DNA from: Planctomycetaceae bacterium
GTDB taxonomy: Bacteria; Planctomycetota; Phycisphaerae; Sedimentisphaerales; UBA12454
Direction: 5' to 3'
NCBI GenBank assembly: GCA_021371795.1
Contig: JAJFVK010000015.1
Span: forward strand, 1 to 49,581
DNA: 49,581 nt
The position numbers and the translations under genes were made by a program. Below the pieces are notes generated by a model, which did no database searches, was not told the DNA's origin, and was given only the letters and a program-made list of their open reading frames with translations. Shown one piece after another: positions 33,309-41,696 of the stretch (positions within the stretch are counted from its first letter, which is position 1; the number at the start of each line of letters is the position of its first letter).

Positions 33309-33638
33309 ATGGATAGAAAACATAAAAAACTGGTTTATGAAAAACAGGCTGAAATCTTGAAGGCTCTTGCGCATCCGGTTCGTATCGCGATACTTGATTT
33401 TCTAAAAGATGGCGAACAATGTGTCTGTTACATAGCCGAGTATGTCGCGTCAGAACGTTCGAATGTTTCAAAGCATCTTTCAATACTGGAGTCCTGTGGA
33501 ATTCTTGAATCCCGCAAGGAAGGTTTGAATATGATTTATAGCTTAAAGGCTAAATGTATTATGGAATTTTTCCATTGCATAACGAATTGTCTCAAACAGG
33601 AAGCGAAAGATAGTGAAAAGCTTTTGAAGGTATTATGA
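33309..33638 (+). CDS. arsR: ArsR-family metalloregulator
   Basis: A 109-residue ArsR/SmtB repressor. The winged helix is clear: LAHPVRIAILDFLKDGEQCVCYIAEYVASERSNVSKHLSILESCGILESRKEG. GEQCVCYI near residues 34-41 has the CxC pair in the helix used by E. coli-type ArsR to bind As(III)/Sb(III), although the usual Asp after the pair is Tyr. A further Cys in LESCGIL and two near the C-terminus are available. AAGGT precedes ATG 33309. It is the first gene of the long arsenic operon and its stop overlaps the permease start as ATGA. Confidence 0.92.
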   Translation: MDRKHKKLVYEKQAEILKALAHPVRIAILDFLKDGEQCVCYIAEYVASERSNVSKHLSILESCGILESRKEGLNMIYSLKAKCIMEFFHCITNCLKQEAKDSEKLLKVL

Positions 33639-34654
33639 AGTCTAAATTTTTCAAATGGCTGTTGTTGCCAATCCTCGGAATTGTTCTTTGGTGGCTTGTT
33701 TATTCGAACCTCGCAGCCTTTGCGAAGTGGTTTACATATTCACTGCTGAAAATGGAGCAGGGGCATCTCGCTTCGGCGGTTGAATTTTTCGTATTCGAAG
33801 CGCCAAAGGTATTGATGCTGCTTGTGATAGTTGTGTTTGGCGTCGGCATTGTCCGTTCTTTTTTCACGCCTGAAAAAACGCGGGCTATTTTAAGTTCTCA
33901 CAGTGAATTTATTGGAAACATTCTCGCCGCATTGCTCGGCATTGTTACGCCGTTTTGCACATGTTCTGCGGTTCCTTTGTTTGTTGGTTTTGTTACCGCC
34001 GGCGTTCCGCTTGGCGTTACATTTTCATTTTTGATTTCAGCGCCGATGATAAATGAGATTGCACTGGTTTTGCTTTTCGGTATGTTCGGCTGGAAAGTCG
34101 CGGCGTTGTATGTGGGAGTTGGGCTGACTATTGCGATTATCGCCGGCTGGATTCTCGGCAGATTGCACATGGAAAAACACATTGAAAAATGGGTATTTGA
34201 AACTCAAGTTGGCGAAAATTCCGCTGACACGGCAATGACATGGCAGGACAGGATTAATTATGGATTGCACGCGGTGCGCGACATTGTTTCAAAAGTATGG
34301 ATTTACGTAATTTTAGGTATCGCTGTTGGCGCAGGCATTCACGGCTATGTTCCGCAGGATTTTATGGCATCGTTTATGGGCAAAGGCGCGTGGTGGTCTG
34401 TGCCGCTTGCGGTGTTGTTTGGTGTGCCGATGTATTCGAACGCGGCCGGTATTATTCCGATTGTAAAAGCGCTTTTGGAAAAAGGCGCAGCGTTGGGAAC
34501 GGTGCTTGCGTTTATGATGGCGGTGATTGGTCTTTCATTGCCCGAAGCGATTATTTTACGAAATATTTTAAAACCGAAACTTGTAATTACATTCTTCGCC
34601 ATCGTTGCGTTTGGAATTATGATTGTTGGTTATATTTTCAATTTAGTTTTTTAG
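33635..34654 (+). CDS. ArsP/YraQ-type permease (DUF318)
   Basis: A 339-residue polytopic permease with about eight helices. The motif TPFCTCSAVPLFVGFVTAGVPLG near 107-130, with its Cys pair, and the second-half LFGVPMYSNAAGIIPIVKALLEKG are hallmarks of the PF03773 permeases, including ArsP exporters of trivalent methylarsenicals. An ArsP role would fit the arsM gene further downstream. It overlaps arsR (ATGA) and is 7 nt from arsC. The precise cargo is inference. Confidence 0.85.
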   Translation: MKSKFFKWLLLPILGIVLWWLVYSNLAAFAKWFTYSLLKMEQGHLASAVEFFVFEAPKVLMLLVIVVFGVGIVRSFFTPEKTRAILSSHSEFIGNILAALLGIVTPFCTCSAVPLFVGFVTAGVPLGVTFSFLISAPMINEIALVLLFGMFGWKVAALYVGVGLTIAIIAGWILGRLHMEKHIEKWVFETQVGENSADTAMTWQDRINYGLHAVRDIVSKVWIYVILGIAVGAGIHGYVPQDFMASFMGKGAWWSVPLAVLFGVPMYSNAAGIIPIVKALLEKGAALGTVLAFMMAVIGLSLPEAIILRNILKPKLVITFFAIVAFGIMIVGYIFNLVF

Positions 34655-34661
34655 GTTTGGA

Positions 34662-35090
34662 ATGAAAAAGCTGAAAATACTTTTTCTTTGCACGGGCAAC
34701 TCCTGTCGCAGCCAGATGGCCGAGGGATGGACACGGCATTTGAAGGGCGAGGTTATTGAGCCGTATTCAGCCGGTATTGAAACCCACGGCTTGAATCCAA
34801 ACGCTGTTAAGGTTATGGCCGAGGTCGGTGTGGATATTTCAGCTCATCATTCAAAGCACGTCGATGAGTTAAAGGATATTGATTTTGATTATGTGATTAC
34901 GGTTTGCGATAACGCACACGAAAGCTGCCCGATGTTTGCGCGTAAGACTAAAATTTTGCACGTTGGTTTCGATGACCCGCCAAGACTCGCAAAGACCGCC
35001 AAAACAGAGCAGCAGGCTTTGGATATTTATAGACGTGTTCGTGACGAAATAAAGCAGTTTGTTGAAAGATTGCCGGACAATTTGGAATAA
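34662..35090 (+). CDS. arsC: Arsenate reductase, thioredoxin-coupled (LMW-PTP fold)
   Basis: A 142-residue arsenate reductase of the Bacillus/Staphylococcus type. The phosphatase-like P-loop CTGNSCRSQMAEGW carries the first Cys; VITVCDNAHESCPMF supplies the two redox Cys residues, seven apart as in Cys82/Cys89 of pI258 ArsC; DDPPRLAKT is the Asp-Pro loop. Arsenate is reduced to arsenite using electrons from thioredoxin, three of which are encoded downstream. The family assignment is certain. Confidence 0.95.
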   Translation: MKKLKILFLCTGNSCRSQMAEGWTRHLKGEVIEPYSAGIETHGLNPNAVKVMAEVGVDISAHHSKHVDELKDIDFDYVITVCDNAHESCPMFARKTKILHVGFDDPPRLAKTAKTEQQALDIYRRVRDEIKQFVERLPDNLE

Positions 35091-35161
35091 AGCATAAATT
35101 ATTTTTGAAGTATTTTTAACTGATAGTTAAGAATAATATTACTATTTAGGAGTCAAAGCTA

Positions 35162-35323
35162 ATGGAAAAAGAAAAAAAGAAAAAAGGCATATTGAAAACA
35201 ATTTTTGAATCTATGACCAAGACGGGCGGATGCTGCGGTGGCGGCGGAGATTGCTGCGGTTCTTCAAAGGAAGATGATAAAAAAACGAGTGAGAAAAAGA
35301 GTTCATCCGATGAAAAAAAATGA
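35162..35323 (+). CDS. Cys-pair micro-protein of the arsenic operon
   Basis: A 53-residue open frame with a Lys-rich N-terminal helix (MEKEKKKKGILKTIFESM), a core GGCCGGGGDCCGSS with two Cys-Cys pairs, and an acidic/Lys tail (KEDDKKTSEKKSSS). AGGAG (35149-35153) is well placed before ATG 35162. It overlaps the start of the ATPase gene by 14 nt, fitting translational coupling. The CCGSS motif recurs in the N-terminus of ArsM (SGCCGSSKSS). Close Cys pairs bind As(III), so a metalloid buffer or carrier is plausible. No named family was recognised. Confidence 0.72.
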   Translation: MEKEKKKKGILKTIFESMTKTGGCCGGGGDCCGSSKEDDKKTSEKKSSSDEKK

Positions 35324-37223
35324 TAATGCTGCCAAATACAGGGAAATAGCGGTACTTAGCATAGTTCCTTGTGCAGTCGGCGTTTTAATTGCGGCCAGTT
35401 GGGCATTGGCACATTGGGAAATATGTCCAAATTTTCTGAACGCGGGCTTAGCCCTTTTTGCTACTCTGTTCGGCGGGTATCTGCGATTCGTTACCGGCTT
35501 CAAAGATATTTTCAAACGGAAGATAACTGTCAATGTATTTGTAACTGTCGCTCTTATTGCCACTATTGCAGTTGGTGAGTTTCGGGCAGCAGCGGTCATC
35601 GTGTTTATTATGGCAGTAGCGGGTGCGCTTGAGTCTTATACTCTTGACAAAACTCGCAGAAGCATAAGAAACCTGCTGGATCTTACGCCCAAAACAGCAA
35701 TGATACGCCGCGATAATGACGAAGTTAATATTCCTGTCAGCGAAATCCAAATTGGTGATATTGCGGTTGTCAGACCCGGAGGTCGAATTCCTGTCGATGG
35801 TATTGTGATAGCAGGCCAAAGCAGCGTCAATCAAGCTCCCATTACGGGTGAGTCAATGCCTGTTGAAAAGTTTAAGGGCAGCGAAGTATATGGCGGGACT
35901 CTGAATGAGACAGGCCGACTTGAAATTAAAACTACAAAGATTGGCAACGATACTACACTTGCCCGAATCGTTCATCTTGTAGAACAAGCTCAAGGGACAA
36001 AGGCTCCAATTCAAAATCTTGCCGACCGTTTCACAACATGGTTTTTGCCTGCGGTACTGGTCTTGGCAATCATAGCCTTCTTAATATCCGGTAATGTCAA
36101 AGTTGCCGTTTCGGTTCTTTTAGTTGCCTGTCCATGTGCTTTTGCGATTGCTACCCCAACGGCAGTAACTGCCGGCATATCTAATATGGCTCGCCATGCT
36201 GTTCTTATTAAAGGCGGGATATTTCTGGAGCTTGCTCAAAAAATAGATGTCCTTCTTGTAGATAAGACCGGCACGTTTACCTTTGGAAAACCGAAAGTGG
36301 TCGATGTGATTGCTTTCGAAGACATATCAGAAGAAGATGTTCTCCGTTTGGCTGCGATAGCTGAAAAGTATTCAGAACATCCATTGGCCAGGTCTGTTAT
36401 GGCTCGTGCAAAGGAGTGCGGCATTATTGTTCCTGACCCCAATGATTTCAACATTGAAGTTGGAATGGGGGTTACTGCCCGATTAGATGGTAAGGAAATT
36501 TTAGTTGGCAATAATAATTTCTTGAAAGACAAAGGTGTTTGTGTTGCCGAGCATATCGAATATGCGATTTCGGAGCAAACCGAGCTGGGCAGAAAAACTG
36601 TTCTTGTAGCCCATGATATGAAACCGGTTGGCTTGATTGCTATTGCTGACGAGATTCGACCCCAGACTACCCGTGCTATTGCATCCCTGAAAGCCATGGG
36701 CATTAAAAAAATCATTATGCTTACCGGAGACAATCAAAGGGTTGCTAAATCTGTCGCAGAAGAAATCGGCGTTGATGATTTTCAGGCCGAGCTTCTTCCG
36801 GAACATAAATTGCAATATGTGGAAAAATTGCAGAAACAGGGAAATGTTGTCGGAATGATTGGCGATGGCATAAATGATGCACCGGCATTAGCCTTGGCCG
36901 ATGTTGGCATTGCGATGGGTGCAGCGGGAACCGATGTGGCTGTTGAAACAGCAGATATAACTTTGATGAATGATGATTTATCCCAGGTTGTAAATTTCAT
37001 GGATATGTCAAAGAAGGTTTTAAGGCGTATTAAACTCAATATCTTCTTTTCTATGTTCTACAATATAATCGGTTTTATTCTTGCCGGTTTTGGGATGCTT
37101 ACGCCTATAGTAGCGGTTCTCTTTCAGGAAGCGGGTTGTATTACCGTAGTATTCAGTTCGACACTGCTATTGTGGGCAAAAACGGAATCTCTGCAAAAAA
37201 ACAATGTTTCACAGTGTGTATAA
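35310..37223 (+). CDS. P1B-type heavy-metal ATPase without metal-binding N-domain
   Basis: A 637-residue metal pump. The core is complete: TGESMPVEK actuator loop, CPCAFAIATPTAVTAG membrane metal site, DKTGTFTFGKPKV phosphorylation site, SEHPLARSV nucleotide site and MIGDGINDAPALALADVGIAMG. It lacks an N-terminal HMA or Cys domain. The last helices (NIIGFILAGFGML, AVLFQEAGCITVVFSSTLLLW) differ from both Cu-type and Zn-type pumps, so the metal is unclear. ATG 35310 is preferred; the longer GTG 35238 start lies inside the upstream micro-protein. The arsenic context is odd for a cation pump. Confidence 0.9.
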   Translation: MKKNDNAAKYREIAVLSIVPCAVGVLIAASWALAHWEICPNFLNAGLALFATLFGGYLRFVTGFKDIFKRKITVNVFVTVALIATIAVGEFRAAAVIVFIMAVAGALESYTLDKTRRSIRNLLDLTPKTAMIRRDNDEVNIPVSEIQIGDIAVVRPGGRIPVDGIVIAGQSSVNQAPITGESMPVEKFKGSEVYGGTLNETGRLEIKTTKIGNDTTLARIVHLVEQAQGTKAPIQNLADRFTTWFLPAVLVLAIIAFLISGNVKVAVSVLLVACPCAFAIATPTAVTAGISNMARHAVLIKGGIFLELAQKIDVLLVDKTGTFTFGKPKVVDVIAFEDISEEDVLRLAAIAEKYSEHPLARSVMARAKECGIIVPDPNDFNIEVGMGVTARLDGKEILVGNNNFLKDKGVCVAEHIEYAISEQTELGRKTVLVAHDMKPVGLIAIADEIRPQTTRAIASLKAMGIKKIIMLTGDNQRVAKSVAEEIGVDDFQAELLPEHKLQYVEKLQKQGNVVGMIGDGINDAPALALADVGIAMGAAGTDVAVETADITLMNDDLSQVVNFMDMSKKVLRRIKLNIFFSMFYNIIGFILAGFGMLTPIVAVLFQEAGCITVVFSSTLLLWAKTESLQKNNVSQCV

Positions 37224-37259
37224 ATGTTGATAACAATAAAATAAATGAAAGGAAAATAG

Positions 37260-37946
37260 ATGACAGAAATAAAATCAGATTGTGGGCCGGGATGTAATTG
37301 TGGTAAACCGTCGGGAAACAACAAACTAAAAGCAGTGATTTGTATTGTCGTGCTTTTGGCGGTATGCGGAATTTTCGTTTATAAAGCAAAGAATGGAAAA
37401 CAGACGGCTCCAGTTAATCCAACGACAACCGCGTTTGTCTCTCCTGTTGCAAAAGAAGTAAATGAGCAGAATTCCGTAGCCTCTGCTGTCGATAAACAGG
37501 AACCTGTAGTTAAAGCGGTCGAGGACAATAATAAAGTGGGCGTGTTTCTGGATTCACTTGCAACACTAAACAAAGTAGCTATGAATCAAGATGCTGTCTT
37601 TATTTTTGTTCCAGCAAAAAATACCGACATAGTTTCCAAGGCAACTTTCGATGCAATAACATCAGCAGAGAAAATTATAGAAGCTAAGGGAGCTAAGCTT
37701 GGTTTATATACTTTACAATCAAATTCCCCAGAATACGAAAATATAGCTGCTCAATTGGCATTACCCGGCATGCTGGTAATGAGTAAAGGCAAGGGTGTGG
37801 GAACTGTATCAGGAGGAATAACAGAAGAGAAAATTTTACAGGCTTATGTTGCTTCCTCCCAAGCCGGAGGCTGTGGCCCATCAGGTTGCGGACCTTCATC
37901 TTCAGGTTGCAGTCCTTCAGCACCATTAGGTCCCAGAGTTCGGTAA
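37260..37946 (+). CDS. Cys-rich single-pass membrane protein, thioredoxin-like region
   Basis: A 228-residue protein. The N-terminal cytoplasmic tail contains CGPGCNCGKPSG, followed by one membrane helix (about 25-42). A middle domain near 105-200 (AVFIFVPAKNTDIV...LGLYTLQSNSPEY...LPGMLVMSKGKGVGTVSGG) has the alternating pattern of a thioredoxin fold but no CxxC. The C-terminus carries CGPSGCGPSSSGCSPS. Cys-rich segments therefore lie on both sides of the membrane. It is placed just before a CcdA-like protein, in keeping with thiol transfer. Family name not known. Confidence 0.7.
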   Translation: MTEIKSDCGPGCNCGKPSGNNKLKAVICIVVLLAVCGIFVYKAKNGKQTAPVNPTTTAFVSPVAKEVNEQNSVASAVDKQEPVVKAVEDNNKVGVFLDSLATLNKVAMNQDAVFIFVPAKNTDIVSKATFDAITSAEKIIEAKGAKLGLYTLQSNSPEYENIAAQLALPGMLVMSKGKGVGTVSGGITEEKILQAYVASSQAGGCGPSGCGPSSSGCSPSAPLGPRVR

Positions 37947-37956
37947 GGATATTATA

Positions 37957-38652
37957 ATGCTTGAATATATTACAAATACATTGCAGCAAGTTGCCTCTCA
38001 ACCGATTGGACTTGTTTTTGCTCTTATTCTTGGAACAGTCAGTGCTGCAACAAGTGCCTGCTGTACGTTACCGGCGTTGGGAATTTTGCTTGGCTATTCC
38101 GGCACCCAGGCAAATGACACCAGAAAGACAGCGGTAAAAACCGCTTTGCTCTTCACATTAGGAACGATTATTTCCCTGATGATTATTGGAGGTCTCGCGG
38201 GTTTCGTAGGTCAGATGGCTCAAAACACTTTGGGACGATATTGGAAAGTCTTTGCGGGTGTAGTAGCCGTTTTTCTTGGATTGGCAGCTCTTAACCTTTT
38301 GCCTTTTAAACTTTCGTTTGGCAAGTTTGAAGGTGTCAAAAGCAGGATGGGGAAATCTGGTGTGATATTAACAGGCCTTATATTAGGCGGCATTGTTGCT
38401 GCCAGTTCTCTGCCGTGCAATCCGGGCATTTTCATTGTGATTGGAGCGGCGATTCTGCAAGGGAAAGTCTTCTGGGCAATGCTAATGCTGGCGATGTTTG
38501 CCATTGGTTTCAGCCTGCCGCTCGGAGCGGTGCTGCTTGGAATTTCGTTAAGCAAAGTCAGCCTTGCTGCCAAAGGTGCTGATGCGGCGATTCGATGGAT
38601 TGCAGGAGCGGTTCTTGTTATTGCGGGATTTTATTTTTTGATTACTTTTTGA
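37957..38652 (+). CDS. CcdA-like membrane thiol carrier
   Basis: A 231-residue protein with six helices in the CcdA/DsbD-beta pattern. One Cys pair is in SAATSACCTLPALGILLGYSG near 30 and the partner in SLPCNPGIFIVIG near 152. Proteins of this kind move reducing equivalents from cytoplasmic thioredoxin to extracytoplasmic thiols. The inverted-repeat Cys placement differs from the second CcdA at 42620 (SPCHLASIP and GPCTFAY). It follows the Cys-rich membrane protein by 10 nt. Confidence 0.78.
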   Translation: MLEYITNTLQQVASQPIGLVFALILGTVSAATSACCTLPALGILLGYSGTQANDTRKTAVKTALLFTLGTIISLMIIGGLAGFVGQMAQNTLGRYWKVFAGVVAVFLGLAALNLLPFKLSFGKFEGVKSRMGKSGVILTGLILGGIVAASSLPCNPGIFIVIGAAILQGKVFWAMLMLAMFAIGFSLPLGAVLLGISLSKVSLAAKGADAAIRWIAGAVLVIAGFYFLITF

Positions 38653-38700
38653 GAAATGTTAATAATAATAAATAAGCATTTAAAATTTTGAGGTAATAAT

Positions 38701-39801
38701 ATGACTGGTGATTCAAATGAAAAAATAAGAGAAACGGTTCGAAAAGGTTATGGCGAAATTGCCAAAGGAAATTCAGGCTGCTGCGGCAGTTCAAAATCTT
38801 CCCAACAGCTTGCAGAAGGAATAGGATATACAAAAGACGAGCTTGCGATTCTGCCCGACGGTGCAAATATGGGTCTTTCGTGCGGCAATCCTACTGCTGT
38901 CGCAAATCTCAAAGCAGGGCAGGTAGTCCTCGATTTAGGCAGCGGCGGCGGTTTTGATGTTTTCATCGCAGCTAAAAAAGTCGGAGCACAGGGGAAATCA
39001 ATCGGCGTTGATATGACGCCGGATATGTTAAGCAAAGCAAGAACGGGCATTTCAAAGTTCAGTGAAAAAATAGGTCTTAACAATGTGGAATTCAGACTTG
39101 GCGAAATTGAGCATCTGCCCGTTGCAGACAGCAGTGTTGATATTATTATTTCTAATTGTGTGATAAATCTTTCGCCCGCAAAGCAGCAGGTCTGGAATGA
39201 AATTGCCAGAGTTTTAAAACCCGGCGGTAAAGCATGTGTTTCTGATTTGGCTTTAAAAGAACATTTGCCAAAAGAGGTTTTGGAATCAGCCTCGGCGTTA
39301 GTCGGCTGTGTCGCAGGTGCGGTACTTATTGATGATACAATTAAAATGGCTCAAAATGCCGGTCTTACAAATATTACAACGGAAGAAAAAAAATATAATT
39401 TTGATGTTCTGGAAGATTGCAGCGACCCGCTATATAAAGAAGTTAAAAAAATAATGCCGGAAGGTAAAAAAATCGGTGATTACATCGTGAGTATTAATGT
39501 GGTTGCTGAAAAACCTTCAGAGGCAATTTCTGACAAGCACAAAGAATTGGTTGCTATCGGCGCATCGGTAACGGCGCATTGCCAGCCGTGTTTGGTTTAT
39601 CATCTTGATAAGGCTAAGCAGACCGGCGCTGCGGACAGAGAAATCAAAATGGCGATTTCCATTGGCAAAGCCGTCCAAAAAGGCTCTAATGCTGCAATGG
39701 ATGAGTTTATTGACCAGCAGGGACAATCCGTAAAATCGCACGAATCCATTTGTCGGCAGGAAACTAAAAAAGAATGTAAATCTTCTTGTTGTAAAGGATA
39801 A
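38701..39801 (+). CDS. arsM: Arsenite S-adenosylmethionine methyltransferase fused to AhpD/CMD-like domain
   Basis: A 366-residue ArsM. The N-terminal part has SGCCGSS, the SAM-binding VLDLGSGGGFDVFIAA near 77, GVDMTPDMLSKAR and the arsenite-binding Cys residues in LSCGNPTAV, ISNCVINLSP and LVGCVAGAVL, corresponding to the three required Cys residues of characterised ArsM. From about 278 comes a carboxymuconolactone-decarboxylase/AhpD-like domain with AHCQPCLVYH (CxxC) typical of alkylhydroperoxidase-type thiol peroxidases. A CKSSCCKG tail ends the protein. ArsM methylates arsenite to methylated arsenicals. GAGGT precedes ATG 38701. Confidence 0.92.
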   Translation: MTGDSNEKIRETVRKGYGEIAKGNSGCCGSSKSSQQLAEGIGYTKDELAILPDGANMGLSCGNPTAVANLKAGQVVLDLGSGGGFDVFIAAKKVGAQGKSIGVDMTPDMLSKARTGISKFSEKIGLNNVEFRLGEIEHLPVADSSVDIIISNCVINLSPAKQQVWNEIARVLKPGGKACVSDLALKEHLPKEVLESASALVGCVAGAVLIDDTIKMAQNAGLTNITTEEKKYNFDVLEDCSDPLYKEVKKIMPEGKKIGDYIVSINVVAEKPSEAISDKHKELVAIGASVTAHCQPCLVYHLDKAKQTGAADREIKMAISIGKAVQKGSNAAMDEFIDQQGQSVKSHESICRQETKKECKSSCCKG

Positions 39802-39813
39802 AAGGATTTTGAT

Positions 39814-40989
39814 ATGGCAGAAGAGAAAGCAAGAAATTTAGGTGTCTTTGAGCGCTACCTGACGTTATGGGTAGTTTTTTGTATTATCGGCGGTATTATT
39901 TTAGGCAAACTTGCTCCGGGTTTTGCAAAGTCTCTGGATGGTATGTCGATTTTTGTTAACGGTGCGCCGGTCGTTTCGATTCCAATTGCGATATGTCTTT
40001 TCTTTATGATGTATCCGATTATGGTCAAGATAGACTTTGCGGAAGTTCTCAAAGCCGGCAAAAGCATAAAACCTGTCGGGCTTACGTTATTTGTCAATTG
40101 GGCGATTAAGCCTTTCACAATGTATGCGATAGCTGTATTGTTTTTAGGGGTTTTATTTAAAGGTTTTATAGGTGCAGATGCCGTTGACCTGGTAAAAATG
40201 CCTTTTGGTTTGGATTTGCCTGTTGGCGCTATTTACGGCGTTGGTAAAGTCATTGAATCCGGCGGTGTAAAGATGCTGGAAGTTCCGCTTTGGCGAAGTT
40301 ATCTTGCGGGTTGCATTCTGCTCGGTATTGCTCCATGTACAGCGATGGTTTTGGTCTGGGGCTATCTGGCGAAGGGCAACGACGGCCACACACTTATAAT
40401 GGTTGCGATAAATTCTTTGACGATGTTGTTTTTTTACGGACCGCTGGGCGGTTTTCTGCTTGGCGTTGGCAAATTGCCTGTTCCCTGGCAGGCGTTAGTG
40501 CTTTCGATTGCGATTTATGTCGCGCTGCCGCTGGTTGCGGGTTTCATTTCGCGAAAATGGATTATAGCCGTAAAAGGACGGCAGTGGTTCAACGAAAAAT
40601 TCCTGCATTTTCTTACGCCGATTACGATTATCGCATTGCTGATAACGCTTGTGCTTTTGTTTAGTTTCAAAGGCGAAACGATTATTAGCAATCCTCTTAC
40701 TATTCTCTGGATTGCGGTTCCGCTGTTTATCCAGACGGTGCTTATTTTCGCGATTGGTTATTGGCTTTCAAAATTATGGAAATTTAAATACGCCGATGCC
40801 GCGCCGTCAGCGATGATTGGCGCATCGAATCATTTTGAGGTTGCGATAGCGACTGCGACAATGTTATTTGGCCTGTCGAGTGGTGCCGCTCTTGCGACTG
40901 TTGTAGGCGTTTTGATTGAAGTGCCGGTAATGCTGATGCTTGTTAAAATATGTTTGAGAACACAAAACTGGTTTAAGAAGGAAATATAA
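39814..40989 (+). CDS. acr3: Arsenite efflux permease ACR3
   Basis: A 391-residue arsenite transporter of the BART superfamily with ten helices. Family blocks include [22 protein letters not shown] near 92, [24 protein letters not shown] near 168 with the essential Cys, and [21 protein letters not shown] near 330. It exports As(III), driven by proton motive force. AAAGGA precedes ATG 39814 closely. It is flanked by arsM and by a small thioredoxin gene that begins at the next base after its stop. Confidence 0.95.
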   Translation: MAEEKARNLGVFERYLTLWVVFCIIGGIILGKLAPGFAKSLDGMSIFVNGAPVVSIPIAICLFFMMYPIMVKIDFAEVLKAGKSIKPVGLTLFVNWAIKPFTMYAIAVLFLGVLFKGFIGADAVDLVKMPFGLDLPVGAIYGVGKVIESGGVKMLEVPLWRSYLAGCILLGIAPCTAMVLVWGYLAKGNDGHTLIMVAINSLTMLFFYGPLGGFLLGVGKLPVPWQALVLSIAIYVALPLVAGFISRKWIIAVKGRQWFNEKFLHFLTPITIIALLITLVLLFSFKGETIISNPLTILWIAVPLFIQTVLIFAIGYWLSKLWKFKYADAAPSAMIGASNHFEVAIATATMLFGLSSGAALATVVGVLIEVPVMLMLVKICLRTQNWFKKEI

Positions 40990-41223
40990 ATGAAAAAAAT
41001 TCAAATACTTGGAACGGGTTGTCCGAAGTGCAAAAAACTTGCTGAATGTGCTGAACAAGCGGCAAAAGAAATGGCTATTGAATACGAACTTGAGAAAGTA
41101 ACACAGATTAAAGACATAATGAAGTTTGGCGTTATGACAACGCCTGCTCTTGTTGTTGACGGCAAAGTAAAAGTCACTGGCAACGTCCCGACAGTCGAAC
41201 AAATAAAGGAGATGCTAAAATGA
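40990..41223 (+). CDS. Small thioredoxin-like protein (redox-active disulfide protein type)
   Basis: A 77-residue thioredoxin/glutaredoxin-like protein. ILGTGCPKCKKLAE gives the CxxC site, and MTTPALVVDGKVKVTGNVPTVEQIKEML the cis-Pro and fold end. These mini-thioredoxins often occur in arsenic clusters near ACR3 or ArsC. A likely role is electron supply to arsenate reductase or to the CcdA relay. Its stop overlaps the next ATG by 4 nt. Confidence 0.9.
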   Translation: MKKIQILGTGCPKCKKLAECAEQAAKEMAIEYELEKVTQIKDIMKFGVMTTPALVVDGKVKVTGNVPTVEQIKEMLK

Positions 41224-41687
41224 TGAAGAATTTGTGGAAATTAATTGTTGTAGTTATTCTCGCCGCCGCTGTTATCGCTGTTGTTGTGCTGAAGAATAAA
41301 GAAAAGCAGTCGGAACCTGTTTCGATTGTTGGTACTAATCAGCAGCCTGTTGCAGAACCTAATCAGTCTGTGATTCCGGAATCAAATCAGCCTGCTGTTG
41401 CTGTGAAGCTGCCGAAACTTATCGACCTCGGTGCGGATAAATGTATTCCATGTAAAATGATGAAACCCGTACTTGATGAGTTGACAGTTGAATACAAGGG
41501 CAAACTGGATGTGATTTTTTATGATGTCTGGAAAGCTCCCGCTTATGGCGAAAAATACCACATCGAAATAATCCCGACGCAAATTTTCTTCGACCCGAAT
41601 GAAAAAGAACTTTTCCGTCATCAGGGTTTCTTCTCGAAAGAAGAAATTTTAGCCAAGTGGAAAGAATTAGGCTTTGAAATAAAATAA
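41220..41687 (+). CDS. Membrane-anchored thioredoxin
   Basis: A 155-residue protein with an N-terminal membrane anchor (residues 6-23), a Pro/Gln/Asn-rich linker and a thioredoxin domain from about 62. The active site is DKCIPCKMMKPVLDEL and the cis-Pro is in IEIIPTQIFF. It should act on the outer side of the cytoplasmic membrane. Operon position between two other thioredoxin genes and upstream of CcdA suggests it receives electrons through the membrane. Confidence 0.88.
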   Translation: MMKNLWKLIVVVILAAAVIAVVVLKNKEKQSEPVSIVGTNQQPVAEPNQSVIPESNQPAVAVKLPKLIDLGADKCIPCKMMKPVLDELTVEYKGKLDVIFYDVWKAPAYGEKYHIEIIPTQIFFDPNEKELFRHQGFFSKEEILAKWKELGFEIK

Positions 41688-41696
41688 AGGAAATTT

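Noticed and set aside
35238-35309. Longer start (GTG 35238) for the P1B ATPase
   Set aside because: It lies inside the Cys-rich micro-protein in another frame, gives an unconserved Arg/Lys-rich extension and has no ribosome site.
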